This document shows positions 1 through 7,002 of a stretch of 17,376 nt of DNA, piece by piece. The position numbers were made by a program, and so were the translations under genes. Every line of letters begins with the position of its first letter. Positions within the stretch are counted from its first letter, which is position 1. The notes under the pieces were generated by a model. The model did not search any database, was not told the DNA's origin, and was given only the letters and a program-made list of their open reading frames with translations. This DNA is from Spirochaetaceae bacterium (GTDB lineage Bacteria > Spirochaetota > Spirochaetia > SZUA-6 > Bin103). The stretch spans positions 1 through 17,376 of the forward strand of contig JAPPKD010000340.1 in the NCBI GenBank assembly GCA_028820215.1, given 5' to 3'.

Positions 1-1
1 G

Positions 2-898
2 TTCCAGATTCCGATGGTCGTCGGCGAGCTGTACGGAAACGTCATCGCCTCCGACTTCCCGGCGCGCGCCGCGGCGATCGCCGCCATCGTCAAGGAGTCG
101 CACCCGCACGTCATCGGCCTGCAGGAGGTCGAGCTGATCCGGCGGCAGGACCCCGGCGACTTCCTCACCAACCGGGAGCCGAACGCCGAGGAGATCGATC
201 TGGACTACCTCGAGCTCCTCATGAACGCGCTCCAGGCGGAAGGTCTGGACTACCAGGTCGCCGCGAAGGTCCAGAACCTGGACCTGGAGATGCCGATGCT
301 GCGCGACGGCAAGGTCACGGACGTGCGTCTGACCGACTTCGACGTGATCCTGGCCCGCGGGGACGTCGTCGTTTCGCGGCCCACGGCCGCGAACTACGCG
401 GCCGGCCTGCCGATCGCCCCGCTCGGGCTGCACGTCATGCGAGGCTACGTCGCCGTCGACGCCACCATCGACGGCGTCACCTACCGGATCGTGAACACGC
501 ACCTGGAGACGGTCGATCCGGGCCCGCAGGTCGAGCAGGCACAGGAGCTGGTGGACGCCCTGGCGGGCGAGGAGCTCCCGGTCATCCTCCTGGGGGACTT
601 CAACACGCCCGCCCCCGATGGCACCGCCTACCAGCTTCTTCTGGAAGCCGGCTACGTCGATGTCTGGCAGAGCGAGTCCGAGGGAAGCGGCGCCACCTGC
701 TGCCAGGCCGCCGACCTCGGGAACGATGCGAGCGAGCTGAACAAGCGGATCGACCAGATCTTCGTGAAGGGCGTGGCACTGCACCCGGCCGGCACCATCC
801 GGACCCTCACCGTCGGCGACAAGCCCGACGACCGGCTGCCCACCGGTCTGTGGCCGTCCAATCACGCGGGCGTCGTCGCTCAGTTGCCCGTCGAGTGA
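2..898 (+). CDS. Endonuclease/exonuclease/phosphatase (EEP) family protein, 5'-partial
   Basis: This is a metal-dependent phosphoesterase of the EEP (DNase I/sphingomyelinase-like) superfamily. The frame is open to the window edge and the N-terminal strand motif of the family is absent, so the gene starts upstream; the ATG at 14 is probably internal. Visible motifs in order: LQEVE (about 118-132, Mg-binding Glu), VNTHLET (about 490-510), ILLGDFNTPAP (about 584-616, catalytic Asp/Asn), KRIDQIFV (about 743-766) and SNHAGVV (about 858-878, at the place of the usual SDH, with Asn for Asp but the catalytic His kept). The substrate cannot be told from sequence; nucleic acid, phospholipid or inositol phosphates are all possible. 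No signal peptide can be judged because the N-terminus is missing. It is convergent with the AlbA_2 gene across an AT-rich spacer. Confidence 0.85.
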   Translation, partial: FQIPMVVGELYGNVIASDFPARAAAIAAIVKESHPHVIGLQEVELIRRQDPGDFLTNREPNAEEIDLDYLELLMNALQAEGLDYQVAAKVQNLDLEMPMLRDGKVTDVRLTDFDVILARGDVVVSRPTAANYAAGLPIAPLGLHVMRGYVAVDATIDGVTYRIVNTHLETVDPGPQVEQAQELVDALAGEELPVILLGDFNTPAPDGTAYQLLLEAGYVDVWQSESEGSGATCCQAADLGNDASELNKRIDQIFVKGVALHPAGTIRTLTVGDKPDDRLPTGLWPSNHAGVVAQLPVE

Positions 899-957
899 CG
901 CACTGCCGGCAACAACCCGCGGCAGAGAGGCATACTACTGAAGGGGTTTGGACCGGA

Positions 958-1150
958 GAATAAGACGGAATAGAACTGTTCAAAGCCGTGACGATTACAA
1001 TGTATTACAAGAGAACAACTTACATGCACTTGAAGGCATCCTGATCGCGGGGATAAGACGGAATAAGACGGATCGGCTGTAACTTGTCATTCATACAACA
1101 CTTACGTCTCTTCTAATGTCATGGCGATCGAGAATAAGACAGAATAAGAC
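958..1150. repeat. Three clusters of 10-bp-periodic GAATAAGAC direct repeats in an AT-rich spacer
   Basis: GAATAAGAC occurs exactly at 958-966, 1061-1069, 1132-1140 and 1142-1150. Each copy sits in a tandem pair with a 10-bp step. The partner is slightly degenerate in two clusters: GAATAGAAC at 968-976, and GGATAAGAC at 1051-1059. The clusters are about 94 and 80 bp apart. On the other strand the motif reads GTCTTATTC. The spacer (899-1171) is strikingly AT-rich for this genome: line 961-1020 has 22 G+C of 60. No ORF of note lies here. A 10-bp step equals one helical turn, which suggests binding sites for a protein on one DNA face. The array lies just past the 3' end of the AlbA_2 gene, whose product is an obvious candidate binder (inference). 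Confidence 0.8.
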
Positions 1151-1171
1151 AAAACGCCTCATGCCTTGGGA

Positions 1172-2566
1172 TTACTGACGCCTCCACCGCGCGCTACGGC
1201 CATGTCCTTCGCTCATCGCCACGCCGAGGATTCTCAAGATTCGCAAGTCGTCCTGAACCTGTCGCTGGGTGGGAGAGTCACCCAGTTGCGGAACGATCTC
1301 GCGCAGGGCGAGGCCATCGCTCTCCCCATCGAGCAGGGCGAGAATGGCTCTCTGGCGCTCGCTCATCTCCCGCTCGACAGTCCTCGGCACGTATGACCCC
1401 GGTCTGAAGCGCACGGTCACGCATCCTCCGGCGTCCTCGATTTCCGGTGCCGGCAGCCCGGCGCTCATGGTCAGTTCCCTCATCTTGATGGTACCCCGCC
1501 CCCACTGCTCGATGACCCCACGGAGGTAGAAGACGCGCGCGATCAGCGGATTCCAAGGCAGGGACTCATGCGGCTCGAACAACGCTGCCGCCGTGAGCCC
1601 GAAGTGAAGACCCCCCGATGACGTCACCTCAAGGCGGTCGTCGTAAATGGCCGCCGCGACCGACCCTCCGCCGATGGAGTAGTCGCGGTGGCAGATGGCA
1701 TTCGCAAGCGCCTCGCGCAAAGCCGAGGGCGGATAGAGCGGTTCATCCACCCGCTCAAAGCGATCGGGCTCGATACGTCCGGCGATGGGAAGGTTCTCAC
1801 GGAAGAAGCGTTCTGCGCGGCTCAGAAGCGTGAAGGCGTTGCCGTGAAACTGCCGGTTGTCCAGAAACTCGTCGATACGCTCGGTGCCGCGAAACCTCGC
1901 AACCCGCAGCATGCACTGAGGATACTCGGCGCCCACCCGCTCGGATCCGCCGAACAGCACGACGGCGGCGCGGAGCAGGCGGTCGCCGTGGATCAAGCCG
2001 AATCCGCGCAGCAGTTCCGACGGATCACGGGTTCCGGGATCTTCTGCCCGCCGGCGCCGAATCGCTTCATCAAGTGTACGAACGATCTCGGTGCGATCCA
2101 GATCGTCGACCGTCCAGTCCGGAACAGGTTCGTTTTCCCATCGGAGCTGTCCGTGCAACCGTTCCAGCAATACGCGGTGGTACTCGTCCCGCGACATCGA
2201 CCGGTTGGTATTGCCCACCCGACGCAAGGCTCTCCCACGGTAACTGTAGGGCTGATGCTGCCCCACCGGGACAGTCACCACGACAACTTTCAACTCACCG
2301 CGAAGACGCACCTGCTCGATCGTAGGAAACGCCGGTGGGTCGATTTCGCTCAACGCGGAGCTGAGCTGTTCGATCGTGCGCTCGCTAACTGTCTGTCCGG
2401 ACACATGGCGGTCCGGCTGCACGCCGAACAGCACGGTACCGCCACGGTGGTTCAGCATCGCGCATACCGCCATCGCGCCGGCGACACGCTCGCCGGTAGA
2501 TGCCTTCAGCTCCATGGTCTCCGACTCGCCTCCCGCGGCAAGTGCCTCGATGTCGGCGACCGTCAT
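1172..2566 (-). CDS. Schlafen AlbA_2 domain / HATPase-like ATP-binding transcriptional regulator
   Basis: The 464-residue protein has the architecture of the COG2865-type family of predicted DNA-binding regulators. In order: an AlbA_2 (Schlafen) domain at residues about 12-135, with ETMELKAS (16-23), the NHRGGTVLFGV core (39-49) and RRVGNTNRSM (115-124); a central linker; a GHKL/HATPase_c_4-type region at about 280-365, with the N-box-like REALANAICHRDY (284-296), TSSGGLHFGL and QWGRGTIKM; and a C-terminal winged-helix-like segment at about 400-464. The chosen ATG starts the usual short lead-in (MTVADIEAL) to the AlbA_2 domain. In-frame ATGs at 2626 and 2641 are alternatives, and none has a clear Shine-Dalgarno. 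GC is lower than in neighbours (36 of 60 in line 1801-1860 against 42 of 60 in the aldolase), consistent with transfer. Homologues are often lone accessory regulators. Its target and stimulus are unknown. Confidence 0.85.
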   Translation of the reverse strand: MTVADIEALAAGGESETMELKASTGERVAGAMAVCAMLNHRGGTVLFGVQPDRHVSGQTVSERTIEQLSSALSEIDPPAFPTIEQVRLRGELKVVVVTVPVGQHQPYSYRGRALRRVGNTNRSMSRDEYHRVLLERLHGQLRWENEPVPDWTVDDLDRTEIVRTLDEAIRRRRAEDPGTRDPSELLRGFGLIHGDRLLRAAVVLFGGSERVGAEYPQCMLRVARFRGTERIDEFLDNRQFHGNAFTLLSRAERFFRENLPIAGRIEPDRFERVDEPLYPPSALREALANAICHRDYSIGGGSVAAAIYDDRLEVTSSGGLHFGLTAAALFEPHESLPWNPLIARVFYLRGVIEQWGRGTIKMRELTMSAGLPAPEIEDAGGCVTVRFRPGSYVPRTVEREMSERQRAILALLDGESDGLALREIVPQLGDSPTQRQVQDDLRILRILGVAMSEGHGRSARWRRQ

Positions 2567-2793
2567 GTCGTAGTCGCGGCACTGCGGTTCGGACACGTAC
2601 AGGTATCCATCGTGGACCCGTCCCATCTTGGCGAAATCCATCCTCACGCGGAAGAAGCATCCACCCTGTTCGTCGTCGACGACCTGAACGGAGGCCGATC
2701 CCCGACGTCCTTCGCGTGCGTCCGTCGCGGCTCGATCCCGTACTGGACATGCTGAAGCGCGTTGGCGCCAGCCACGTACGCGGGGCGTTCCGC

Positions 2794-2804
2794 GTAGTAT
2801 GGTC
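2794..2804 (+). promoter_or_regulatory. Possible -10 region upstream of the aldolase (GTAGTATGGTC)
   Basis: TAGTAT (2795-2800) is a 4/6 match to the TATAAT -10 box and lies about 57 nt before the aldolase start. The 11-mer around it recurs exactly at 11204-11214 before infC. No convincing -35 box is seen 16-18 nt upstream, so this is only a candidate. Confidence 0.3.
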
Positions 2805-2857
2805 GGCGCACCCGGCGCGGACTGCGCCCATTCCTGCTCATCGAAGGAGAACCCCTC

Positions 2858-3634
2858 ATGCTCAGCGCCATGCGCACGTTCCGCCAACAGCTCGACTCCG
2901 GCAAGGTCTGCGTCGGCTGCGGCATATCGACCACCGATCCGTCGGTCACCGAATCGATCGCCGAGCTCTACGACTTCCTGTGGGTCGACCTGGAGCACAG
3001 CGCGCTCACCTTCGAGTCCATGCAGTCGCACCTGATCGCGGCGCGCGCCACCGCCACGCCGGCGATCGTGCGCGTGCCGTCGGGCGATGTCGCCTGGGTG
3101 AAGAAGTGCCTGGACACCGGCGCCGGCGGCGTCATCCTGCCCCGCTCCTACTCGGTCGCGGAGATCCGTGCCCACGTCGATGCGTGCCTCTACCCGCCAC
3201 GCGGCACGCGCGGGTTCGGCCCGCGCCGGCAGTCGCGCTACGGCCGCGACACCGGCCCCGCCTTCATCGAGCAGTCGGACGCCGACGTGTTTCCGGTCGC
3301 CCAGATCGAGACGGCGGAGGCGCTGGCCGCGATCGACGAGATCGTGCGCATCGACGGCCTGGCGTCGATCGTGCTGGGGCCGAACGACCTGTCGGGCGCG
3401 CTCGGCCACATGGGCGAGATCGGCCATCCCGAGGTGGTGGAGGCCATGAAGCGGATCATCGGCACCGCCCGCGACGCCGGGATTTACGCCGGCTCGGGAC
3501 TGGGCGCGGATCCGGAGATGGCGCGGCGCCTGGCCGGCTGGGGGGCGCAGTGGCTGCAGTGCGGGGGCGACATGTCGCTGATCGACATCGGTGCCGAGGC
3601 GCTGTTCGCCCGGTTGGGTGACATCCGGCCGTAG
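2858..3634 (+). CDS. HpcH/HpaI-family aldolase (class II, 2-keto acid aldolase)
   Basis: The 258-residue protein is full length for the HpcH/HpaI aldolase family. These TIM-barrel, divalent-metal enzymes cleave or form 2-keto-3-deoxy acids (for example 4-hydroxy-2-oxo-heptanedioate or 2-keto-3-deoxyrhamnonate) to pyruvate and an aldehyde. Family hallmarks: WVDLEHS with the catalytic His47, IVRVP with Arg72, VILPR, the glycine/arginine-rich YPPRGTRGFGPRR loop at 112-124, QIETAEAL with metal ligand Glu151, and GPNDLSGALG with metal ligand Asp177. AAGGAGA at 2844-2850, 7 nt before the ATG, is a strong ribosome-binding site and fixes the start. The gene stands alone: it is divergent from the AlbA_2 gene and convergent with the next gene. 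The substrate is not predictable from context. Confidence 0.92.
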   Translation: MLSAMRTFRQQLDSGKVCVGCGISTTDPSVTESIAELYDFLWVDLEHSALTFESMQSHLIAARATATPAIVRVPSGDVAWVKKCLDTGAGGVILPRSYSVAEIRAHVDACLYPPRGTRGFGPRRQSRYGRDTGPAFIEQSDADVFPVAQIETAEALAAIDEIVRIDGLASIVLGPNDLSGALGHMGEIGHPEVVEAMKRIIGTARDAGIYAGSGLGADPEMARRLAGWGAQWLQCGGDMSLIDIGAEALFARLGDIRP

Positions 3635-3636
3635 CG

Positions 3637-3653
3637 GCGGGCCGCCGGCCCGC
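3637..3653. terminator. GC hairpin between convergent genes, possible bidirectional terminator
   Basis: A perfect 7-bp stem, GCGGGCC (3637-3643) and GGCCCGC (3647-3653), with loop GCC sits exactly between the aldolase stop (3634) and the stop of the opposite gene (3659). No T tract follows on either strand, so it is not a canonical intrinsic terminator. Position is the main argument. Confidence 0.4.
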
Positions 3654-3658
3654 GAGGA

Positions 3659-4114
3659 TCAGGCGGGGCCGGCGCTGCCGGAGCGGTCGGTGAGCTCCGG
3701 GAACTCGTAGGTGACCAGCCCGCCGTCGGAGACCTCCATGCGCACGCGCACGCCGTCGCAGAGCTGGTCCATGTACGCTTCGGTCTGCTCCAGCGACATG
3801 CCGGTCTCCATCACCACCTGGGAGACGGTCACGCGGCCGCCGTTGCGATGGGCCAGCCGGAACACGCGGCTGTCCAGCGACCGCCGGCCGAACGGGTTCT
3901 GCATGTTGAAAGGCGGACGGCGCTCCGTAGCCACCTCCTCGTCGGCGGCGTAGCGATGGACGCCGCCGCGGCCACGCAGATGCAGGCGGTCGTCGTCCGA
4001 CTCGTCCTGGATGCGGCGGAAGATGGTCGTGCCGAGCCGCAGCAAGGCGAAGGCAAGGAGCACCGGCACCAACAGCGTGAGAAAACCGAACGGTCCCCAG
4101 CCGAAGAACAGCAT
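3659..4114 (-). CDS. Small N-terminally membrane-anchored protein with winged-helix-like C-terminus, unknown function
   Basis: I do not recognise a named family. The 151-residue protein starts with one hydrophobic stretch (residues about 2-30, GFLTLLVPVLLAFALL) that looks like a membrane anchor, followed by a basic stop-transfer patch (FRRI). A polar, charged linker (about 37-70) leads to a globular C-terminal part (about 80-145). There, GGRVTVSQVVMETGMSLEQTEAYMDQL reads in two halves like the first helices of a winged-helix fold: a VTVSQVVMETGMS turn, then a LEQTEAYMDQL recognition-like helix. VTYEFPEL, a strand, follows near the end. The start ATG is the first in frame and lies 82 bp from the divergent cysteine desulfurase start. 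No clear Shine-Dalgarno is seen. A membrane-tethered regulator or scaffold is possible, but that is inference. Confidence 0.75.
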   Translation of the reverse strand: MLFFGWGPFGFLTLLVPVLLAFALLRLGTTIFRRIQDESDDDRLHLRGRGGVHRYAADEEVATERRPPFNMQNPFGRRSLDSRVFRLAHRNGGRVTVSQVVMETGMSLEQTEAYMDQLCDGVRVRMEVSDGGLVTYEFPELTDRSGSAGPA

Positions 4115-4196
4115 GGCTGTGAGCGAACGTACTACACGGGCTACGCCTGAGCAAACCGGCCGGGCGGCGCGGCGGACGGTCGGCTACCATACCGGA

Positions 4197-5399
4197 GTGA
4201 TCTACCTGGACTGGGCCGCCACCGCGCCCACGATGCCGGAAGCGCTGCCCGCGGACGGCGAGTGGCATGCCAACCCCTCTTCCCCGCACCCCCGCGGGCG
4301 GCAGGCCGCGGCGGAGCTGGCCTCGGCCCGCGAGCGGCTCGCCTGTGCGCTCGGCGTGGACGCGGCGGAGATCGTGCTGACCTCCGGCGCCACGGAGTCC
4401 AACAACCTGATGCTGCAGTCGGTGCTGACGCTGCTGCATCCCGAGCGCGGGCTGCCGCGGCGCGACACGCTGGTGATCGGCGCCGTCGAGCACGATTCCG
4501 TCGAGGGGCCGGCAACACTGCTCCAGAGGATCGGCTTCCGGGTCCTGCGCGCGCCGGTCGGCGGCGACGGCGTGGTCGACGTCGAACGCCTGCACGAGTT
4601 GCTCGACGAGCGCACCTACCTGGTCTCGGTGCAGACGGTCAACAACGAGACCGGCACCATCCAGCCGGTCGTTGAGGCAGCGGCTGCGGTCGCCGATGCC
4701 GCGCGGCGCTCCGGCACGCGCATGCTGTTCCACACCGATGCCGTGCAGGCGCTCGGCAAGGTGCCGCTGCCGCTCGGTCCGCACGTGCATGCAGCCTCCT
4801 TCAGCGCCCACAAGATTGGCGGTCCGCGCGGCGTCGGGGCGCTCTGGATCCAGGCCGGCGCCCCGGTGCGCTTCATGCAGGCCGGCGGCGAGCAGGAGGG
4901 CGGACGCCGCGCCGGCACCGAGAACGTGGCCGGGGCCGCGGGGTTCGCGGCCGCAGCCGGCACCGCGACGTCTCTGCACGATCGGAACGCCAGCGCCGCT
5001 GCGGAGACCATGGCGCTACTGATCGAACGGCTCCGGCCGATGCCCGGGGTGACGCTGATCCCGGCCGACCGCACGACGCGCGACGCCCGGTTTTCGCCCT
5101 TCATCCTCAAACTGGCGGTGCCGGCGCTGCCGTCCGAGGTGACCGTGCGGCTGCTCGGCGACCGAGGCATCTGCGTGTCGCCGGGCTCCGCCTGCGCCAC
5201 CGGATCGCGCAAGCGGCTGCGCGTGCTGGAGGCGATGCGTGTGCCGCTGGAACAGGCCGCGGGGGCGGTACGCGTGTCGATCGGACCACGGACCTCGCCG
5301 GACGAGGTGGAGGCGTTCGCCTCGGCGCTGGACGCCGAGCTCCGCGACGTGACCTCCCGGATCACCGCCCCAGCGACCCGGGAGGTCGTCCGGACATGA
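4197..5399 (+). CDS. Cysteine desulfurase (NifS/IscS-like), partner of ThiI
   Basis: This is a PLP-dependent class V aminotransferase-fold enzyme that takes sulfur from L-cysteine as a protein persulfide. From the GTG at 4197 it has 400 residues, normal for the family. Visible residues: LDWAAT at the N-terminus, NPSSPHPRG, TSGATESNN (62-70), the PLP-stacking His99 (EHDSV), VNNETGTIQP, PLP-contacting Asp181 and Gln184 (HTDAVQ), Schiff-base Lys206 (SFSAHKIGGPRG), GGRRAGTEN, and active-site Cys333 in SPGSACATGS. The longer reading frame back to 4011 runs through the opposite gene, and homology begins exactly at the GTG, which supports this start. The stop overlaps the thiI start (ATGA at 5396-5399). 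That coupling suggests a desulfurase dedicated to ThiI, as with NifZ-ThiI in Bacillus, rather than a general iron-sulfur enzyme. Confidence 0.93.
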   Translation: MIYLDWAATAPTMPEALPADGEWHANPSSPHPRGRQAAAELASARERLACALGVDAAEIVLTSGATESNNLMLQSVLTLLHPERGLPRRDTLVIGAVEHDSVEGPATLLQRIGFRVLRAPVGGDGVVDVERLHELLDERTYLVSVQTVNNETGTIQPVVEAAAAVADAARRSGTRMLFHTDAVQALGKVPLPLGPHVHAASFSAHKIGGPRGVGALWIQAGAPVRFMQAGGEQEGGRRAGTENVAGAAGFAAAAGTATSLHDRNASAAAETMALLIERLRPMPGVTLIPADRTTRDARFSPFILKLAVPALPSEVTVRLLGDRGICVSPGSACATGSRKRLRVLEAMRVPLEQAAGAVRVSIGPRTSPDEVEAFASALDAELRDVTSRITAPATREVVRT

Positions 5400-6583
5400 G
5401 CCCGGGCACGCGGGTGTTCCTGGTCAAGTACGGGGAGATCTCGCTCAAGGGAGCCAATCGCCGGCAATTCGAAGAGCGGCTGATCCAGCAGATCCGCCGG
5501 CAGCTCGCAGGCACCCCTCACCGGGTGCGGCGCGCCTGGGGACGGCTGTACGTGGAGGACTACCCCGATTCGGCGGCCGTGGCACGCGCCTTGGGCGACA
5601 CGTTCGGGATCGTCTCGTACGCGGAGGCGCAGATGGTGGCGCGTGACCCGGAGCTGCTGGACGAGGCCGCGGTGGCGCTGGCCCGGCGTCTGGCCGCCTC
5701 CGCGCCCGCTCCCACCTTCAAGATCGAAGCACGGCGCAGCGACAAGGAATACCCGGACACGTCATACCGGATCGCCTGCCGCCTGGGAGATCGGGTGCGC
5801 GCCGCCATGCCGGCGCTCGGCGTCGACGTGCACGCCCCGGGGTTCGTCTTGTCCGTGGAGGTACGCGACCGGATCTACCTGTACGGCCCGCCGTCGCCGG
5901 GCCGCGGCGGCCTGCCGGTGGGCGCGTCCGCCCGCGGACTCCTGCTGCTGTCCGGCGGAATCGACTCCCCGGTCGCCGGCTACCTGATGGGCAAGCGCGG
6001 CATGCCGCTCGACCACGTCTACTTCCACTCCTACCCGTACACGTCGGACGACGCGCTGGCCAAGGTGGAGCGGCTGGCCGAGCATCTGGCCCGTTACGTC
6101 CCCGATGCTCGCATGTGCACTATTTCATTCACATCCGTCCTGGAACGCATCAAGCAGCGCGCTCCCGACCGGTTTTCCACGCTGCTGTTGCGCGCGTGCA
6201 TGATGCGGGCGGCGGCTCGGCTTGCGCGCCGTACCGGCGCGGTGGCGCTGGTCACAGGGGAGAGCCTGGGCCAGGTGGCGAGTCAGACCGGCGAGGCGAT
6301 CGCCTTCACCGACTCCACCAGCGAGCTGCCGGTGATGCGGCCGCTGATCGGCATGGACAAGGAAGAGATCGTGCGCACGGCGCGTACGATCGGCACCTTC
6401 GAGACCTCGACGCTGCCCTATCCGGACTGCTGCACGCTGTTCGCGGCCAAGCACCCGGTGCTCCGCCCGAGGCTGACGCACATGCACGGCGCCCTGCGGG
6501 CGCTGGATGCCGACGAGCTGATCGCCGCCGCTGCGGAGGGCACCGCGCCGGGCGCGGAGCGGCTCAGTCCTTTGCCGCAGTAG
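5396..6583 (+). CDS. thiI: tRNA 4-thiouridine synthase ThiI (without rhodanese domain)
   Basis: ThiI adenylates and thiolates uridine 8 of tRNA to 4-thiouridine and in some bacteria also feeds sulfur into thiamine thiazole synthesis. The 395 residues cover a ferredoxin-like N-terminal domain with VKYGEISLKGANRRQFE (10-26), a THUMP domain (about 60-165) with FKIEARRSDKEYPDTSY, and an adenylation domain with the PP-loop SGGIDSP (186-192) and TGESLGQVASQT (287-298). YPDCCTLF carries adjacent cysteines 345/346 at the site of the conserved resolving cysteine. The C-terminal rhodanese domain of the 482-residue E. coli enzyme is absent, as in many ThiI proteins, so persulfide is probably delivered directly by the coupled upstream desulfurase. 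The last 20 nt overlap the 3' end of the convergent fmdB-type gene. Confidence 0.96.
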   Translation: MSPGTRVFLVKYGEISLKGANRRQFEERLIQQIRRQLAGTPHRVRRAWGRLYVEDYPDSAAVARALGDTFGIVSYAEAQMVARDPELLDEAAVALARRLAASAPAPTFKIEARRSDKEYPDTSYRIACRLGDRVRAAMPALGVDVHAPGFVLSVEVRDRIYLYGPPSPGRGGLPVGASARGLLLLSGGIDSPVAGYLMGKRGMPLDHVYFHSYPYTSDDALAKVERLAEHLARYVPDARMCTISFTSVLERIKQRAPDRFSTLLLRACMMRAAARLARRTGAVALVTGESLGQVASQTGEAIAFTDSTSELPVMRPLIGMDKEEIVRTARTIGTFETSTLPYPDCCTLFAAKHPVLRPRLTHMHGALRALDADELIAAAAEGTAPGAERLSPLPQ

Positions 6584-6938
6584 CGGCGGCCGGCTCCTTC
6601 TTCTTCGTCTTCGTGCTCGTGTCGGACGTGGGGTCGGACTTCGAGTCGCTCTTGCTCTTGCCGGCGGAGCTGTCCTTGCCGGCGCTCTCGCCGTCCGCCT
6701 TGGATGCTTCCTTGCCCTTGCCGTCCTCGTTGCTCTGGCCGCCATCGTCGCTCTTGCCGGAGGCGCGCGAGTCGGTCGAGTAGAATCCGGATCCCTTGAA
6801 GATGATGCCGGTCCCGCTCGATATCAGCCGCCGCACCGCGCTGCCGCAGCGCGGACAGTCCGAGAGCGGATCCTCAGTGATGCGCTGGAACTGATCGAAG
6901 GTTCCGCAGGTGCCGCACGCGTACTCGTAGGTAGGCAT
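6564..6938 (-). CDS. FmdB-family zinc-ribbon protein with low-complexity tail
   Basis: The 124-residue protein begins with the FmdB/Zn-ribbon_8 signature MPTYEYACGTCG. The putative zinc ligands are C8-x2-C11 and C28-x2-C31, followed by IIFKGSGFYSTDSR, which is typical of the family. Residues from about 60 on are a disordered tail rich in Lys, Ser, Asp, Gly and Ala (SKSDSKSDPTSDTSTKTKKK), longer than in compact family members. The ATG at 6938 begins the conserved motif; an in-frame ATG at 6986 lies upstream of the -10 box and is unlikely. Function is not established for the family beyond the name from amidase/formamidase operons. Its 3' end overlaps thiI by 20 nt in convergent orientation. Confidence 0.92.
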   Translation of the reverse strand: MPTYEYACGTCGTFDQFQRITEDPLSDCPRCGSAVRRLISSGTGIIFKGSGFYSTDSRASGKSDDGGQSNEDGKGKEASKADGESAGKDSSAGKSKSDSKSDPTSDTSTKTKKKEPAAATAAKD

Positions 6939-6956
6939 AGTTACTTTTCGGGACTC

Positions 6957-6986
6957 ATTATAGCGCCGCTCCGCGACGGCCGGCAA
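6957..6986 (-). promoter_or_regulatory. Sigma70-type promoter of the fmdB-type gene
   Basis: On the minus strand a perfect TATAAT (complement of 6957-6962) is preceded, with an 18-nt spacer, by TTGCCG (complement of 6981-6986), a 4/6 match to TTGACA. Transcription would start near 6950, leaving a leader of only about 12 nt before the ATG at 6938. It separates the fmdB-type gene from the upstream hisF. This is the best promoter in the window. Confidence 0.65.
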
Positions 6987-7002
6987 GGAGTCGGAGCAGG
7001 CA

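Noticed and set aside
903..925. CTGCCG/CGGCAG hairpin after the first gene as a terminator
   Set aside because: The stem is 6 bp with an 11-nt loop and no T tract, so it is too weak to call.
958..1150. CRISPR array
   Set aside because: The repeats are 9-10 bp and grouped in tandem pairs, spacers are irregular, and no cas gene is near.
2567..3427. Long minus-strand extension of the AlbA_2 frame
   Set aside because: Most of it lies opposite the well-supported aldolase gene and reads as Arg/Asp-rich shadow; homology begins at about 2566.
4011..4196. Upstream starts for the cysteine desulfurase (for example ATG at 4113)
   Set aside because: They run through the opposite gene or add about 28 residues unlike the family; the conserved start IYLDWAAT follows the GTG at 4197.
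6115..6783. Plus-strand ORF of 222 codons over the thiI end and fmdB-type gene
   Set aside because: It is a shadow in another frame; both real genes carry conserved motifs.
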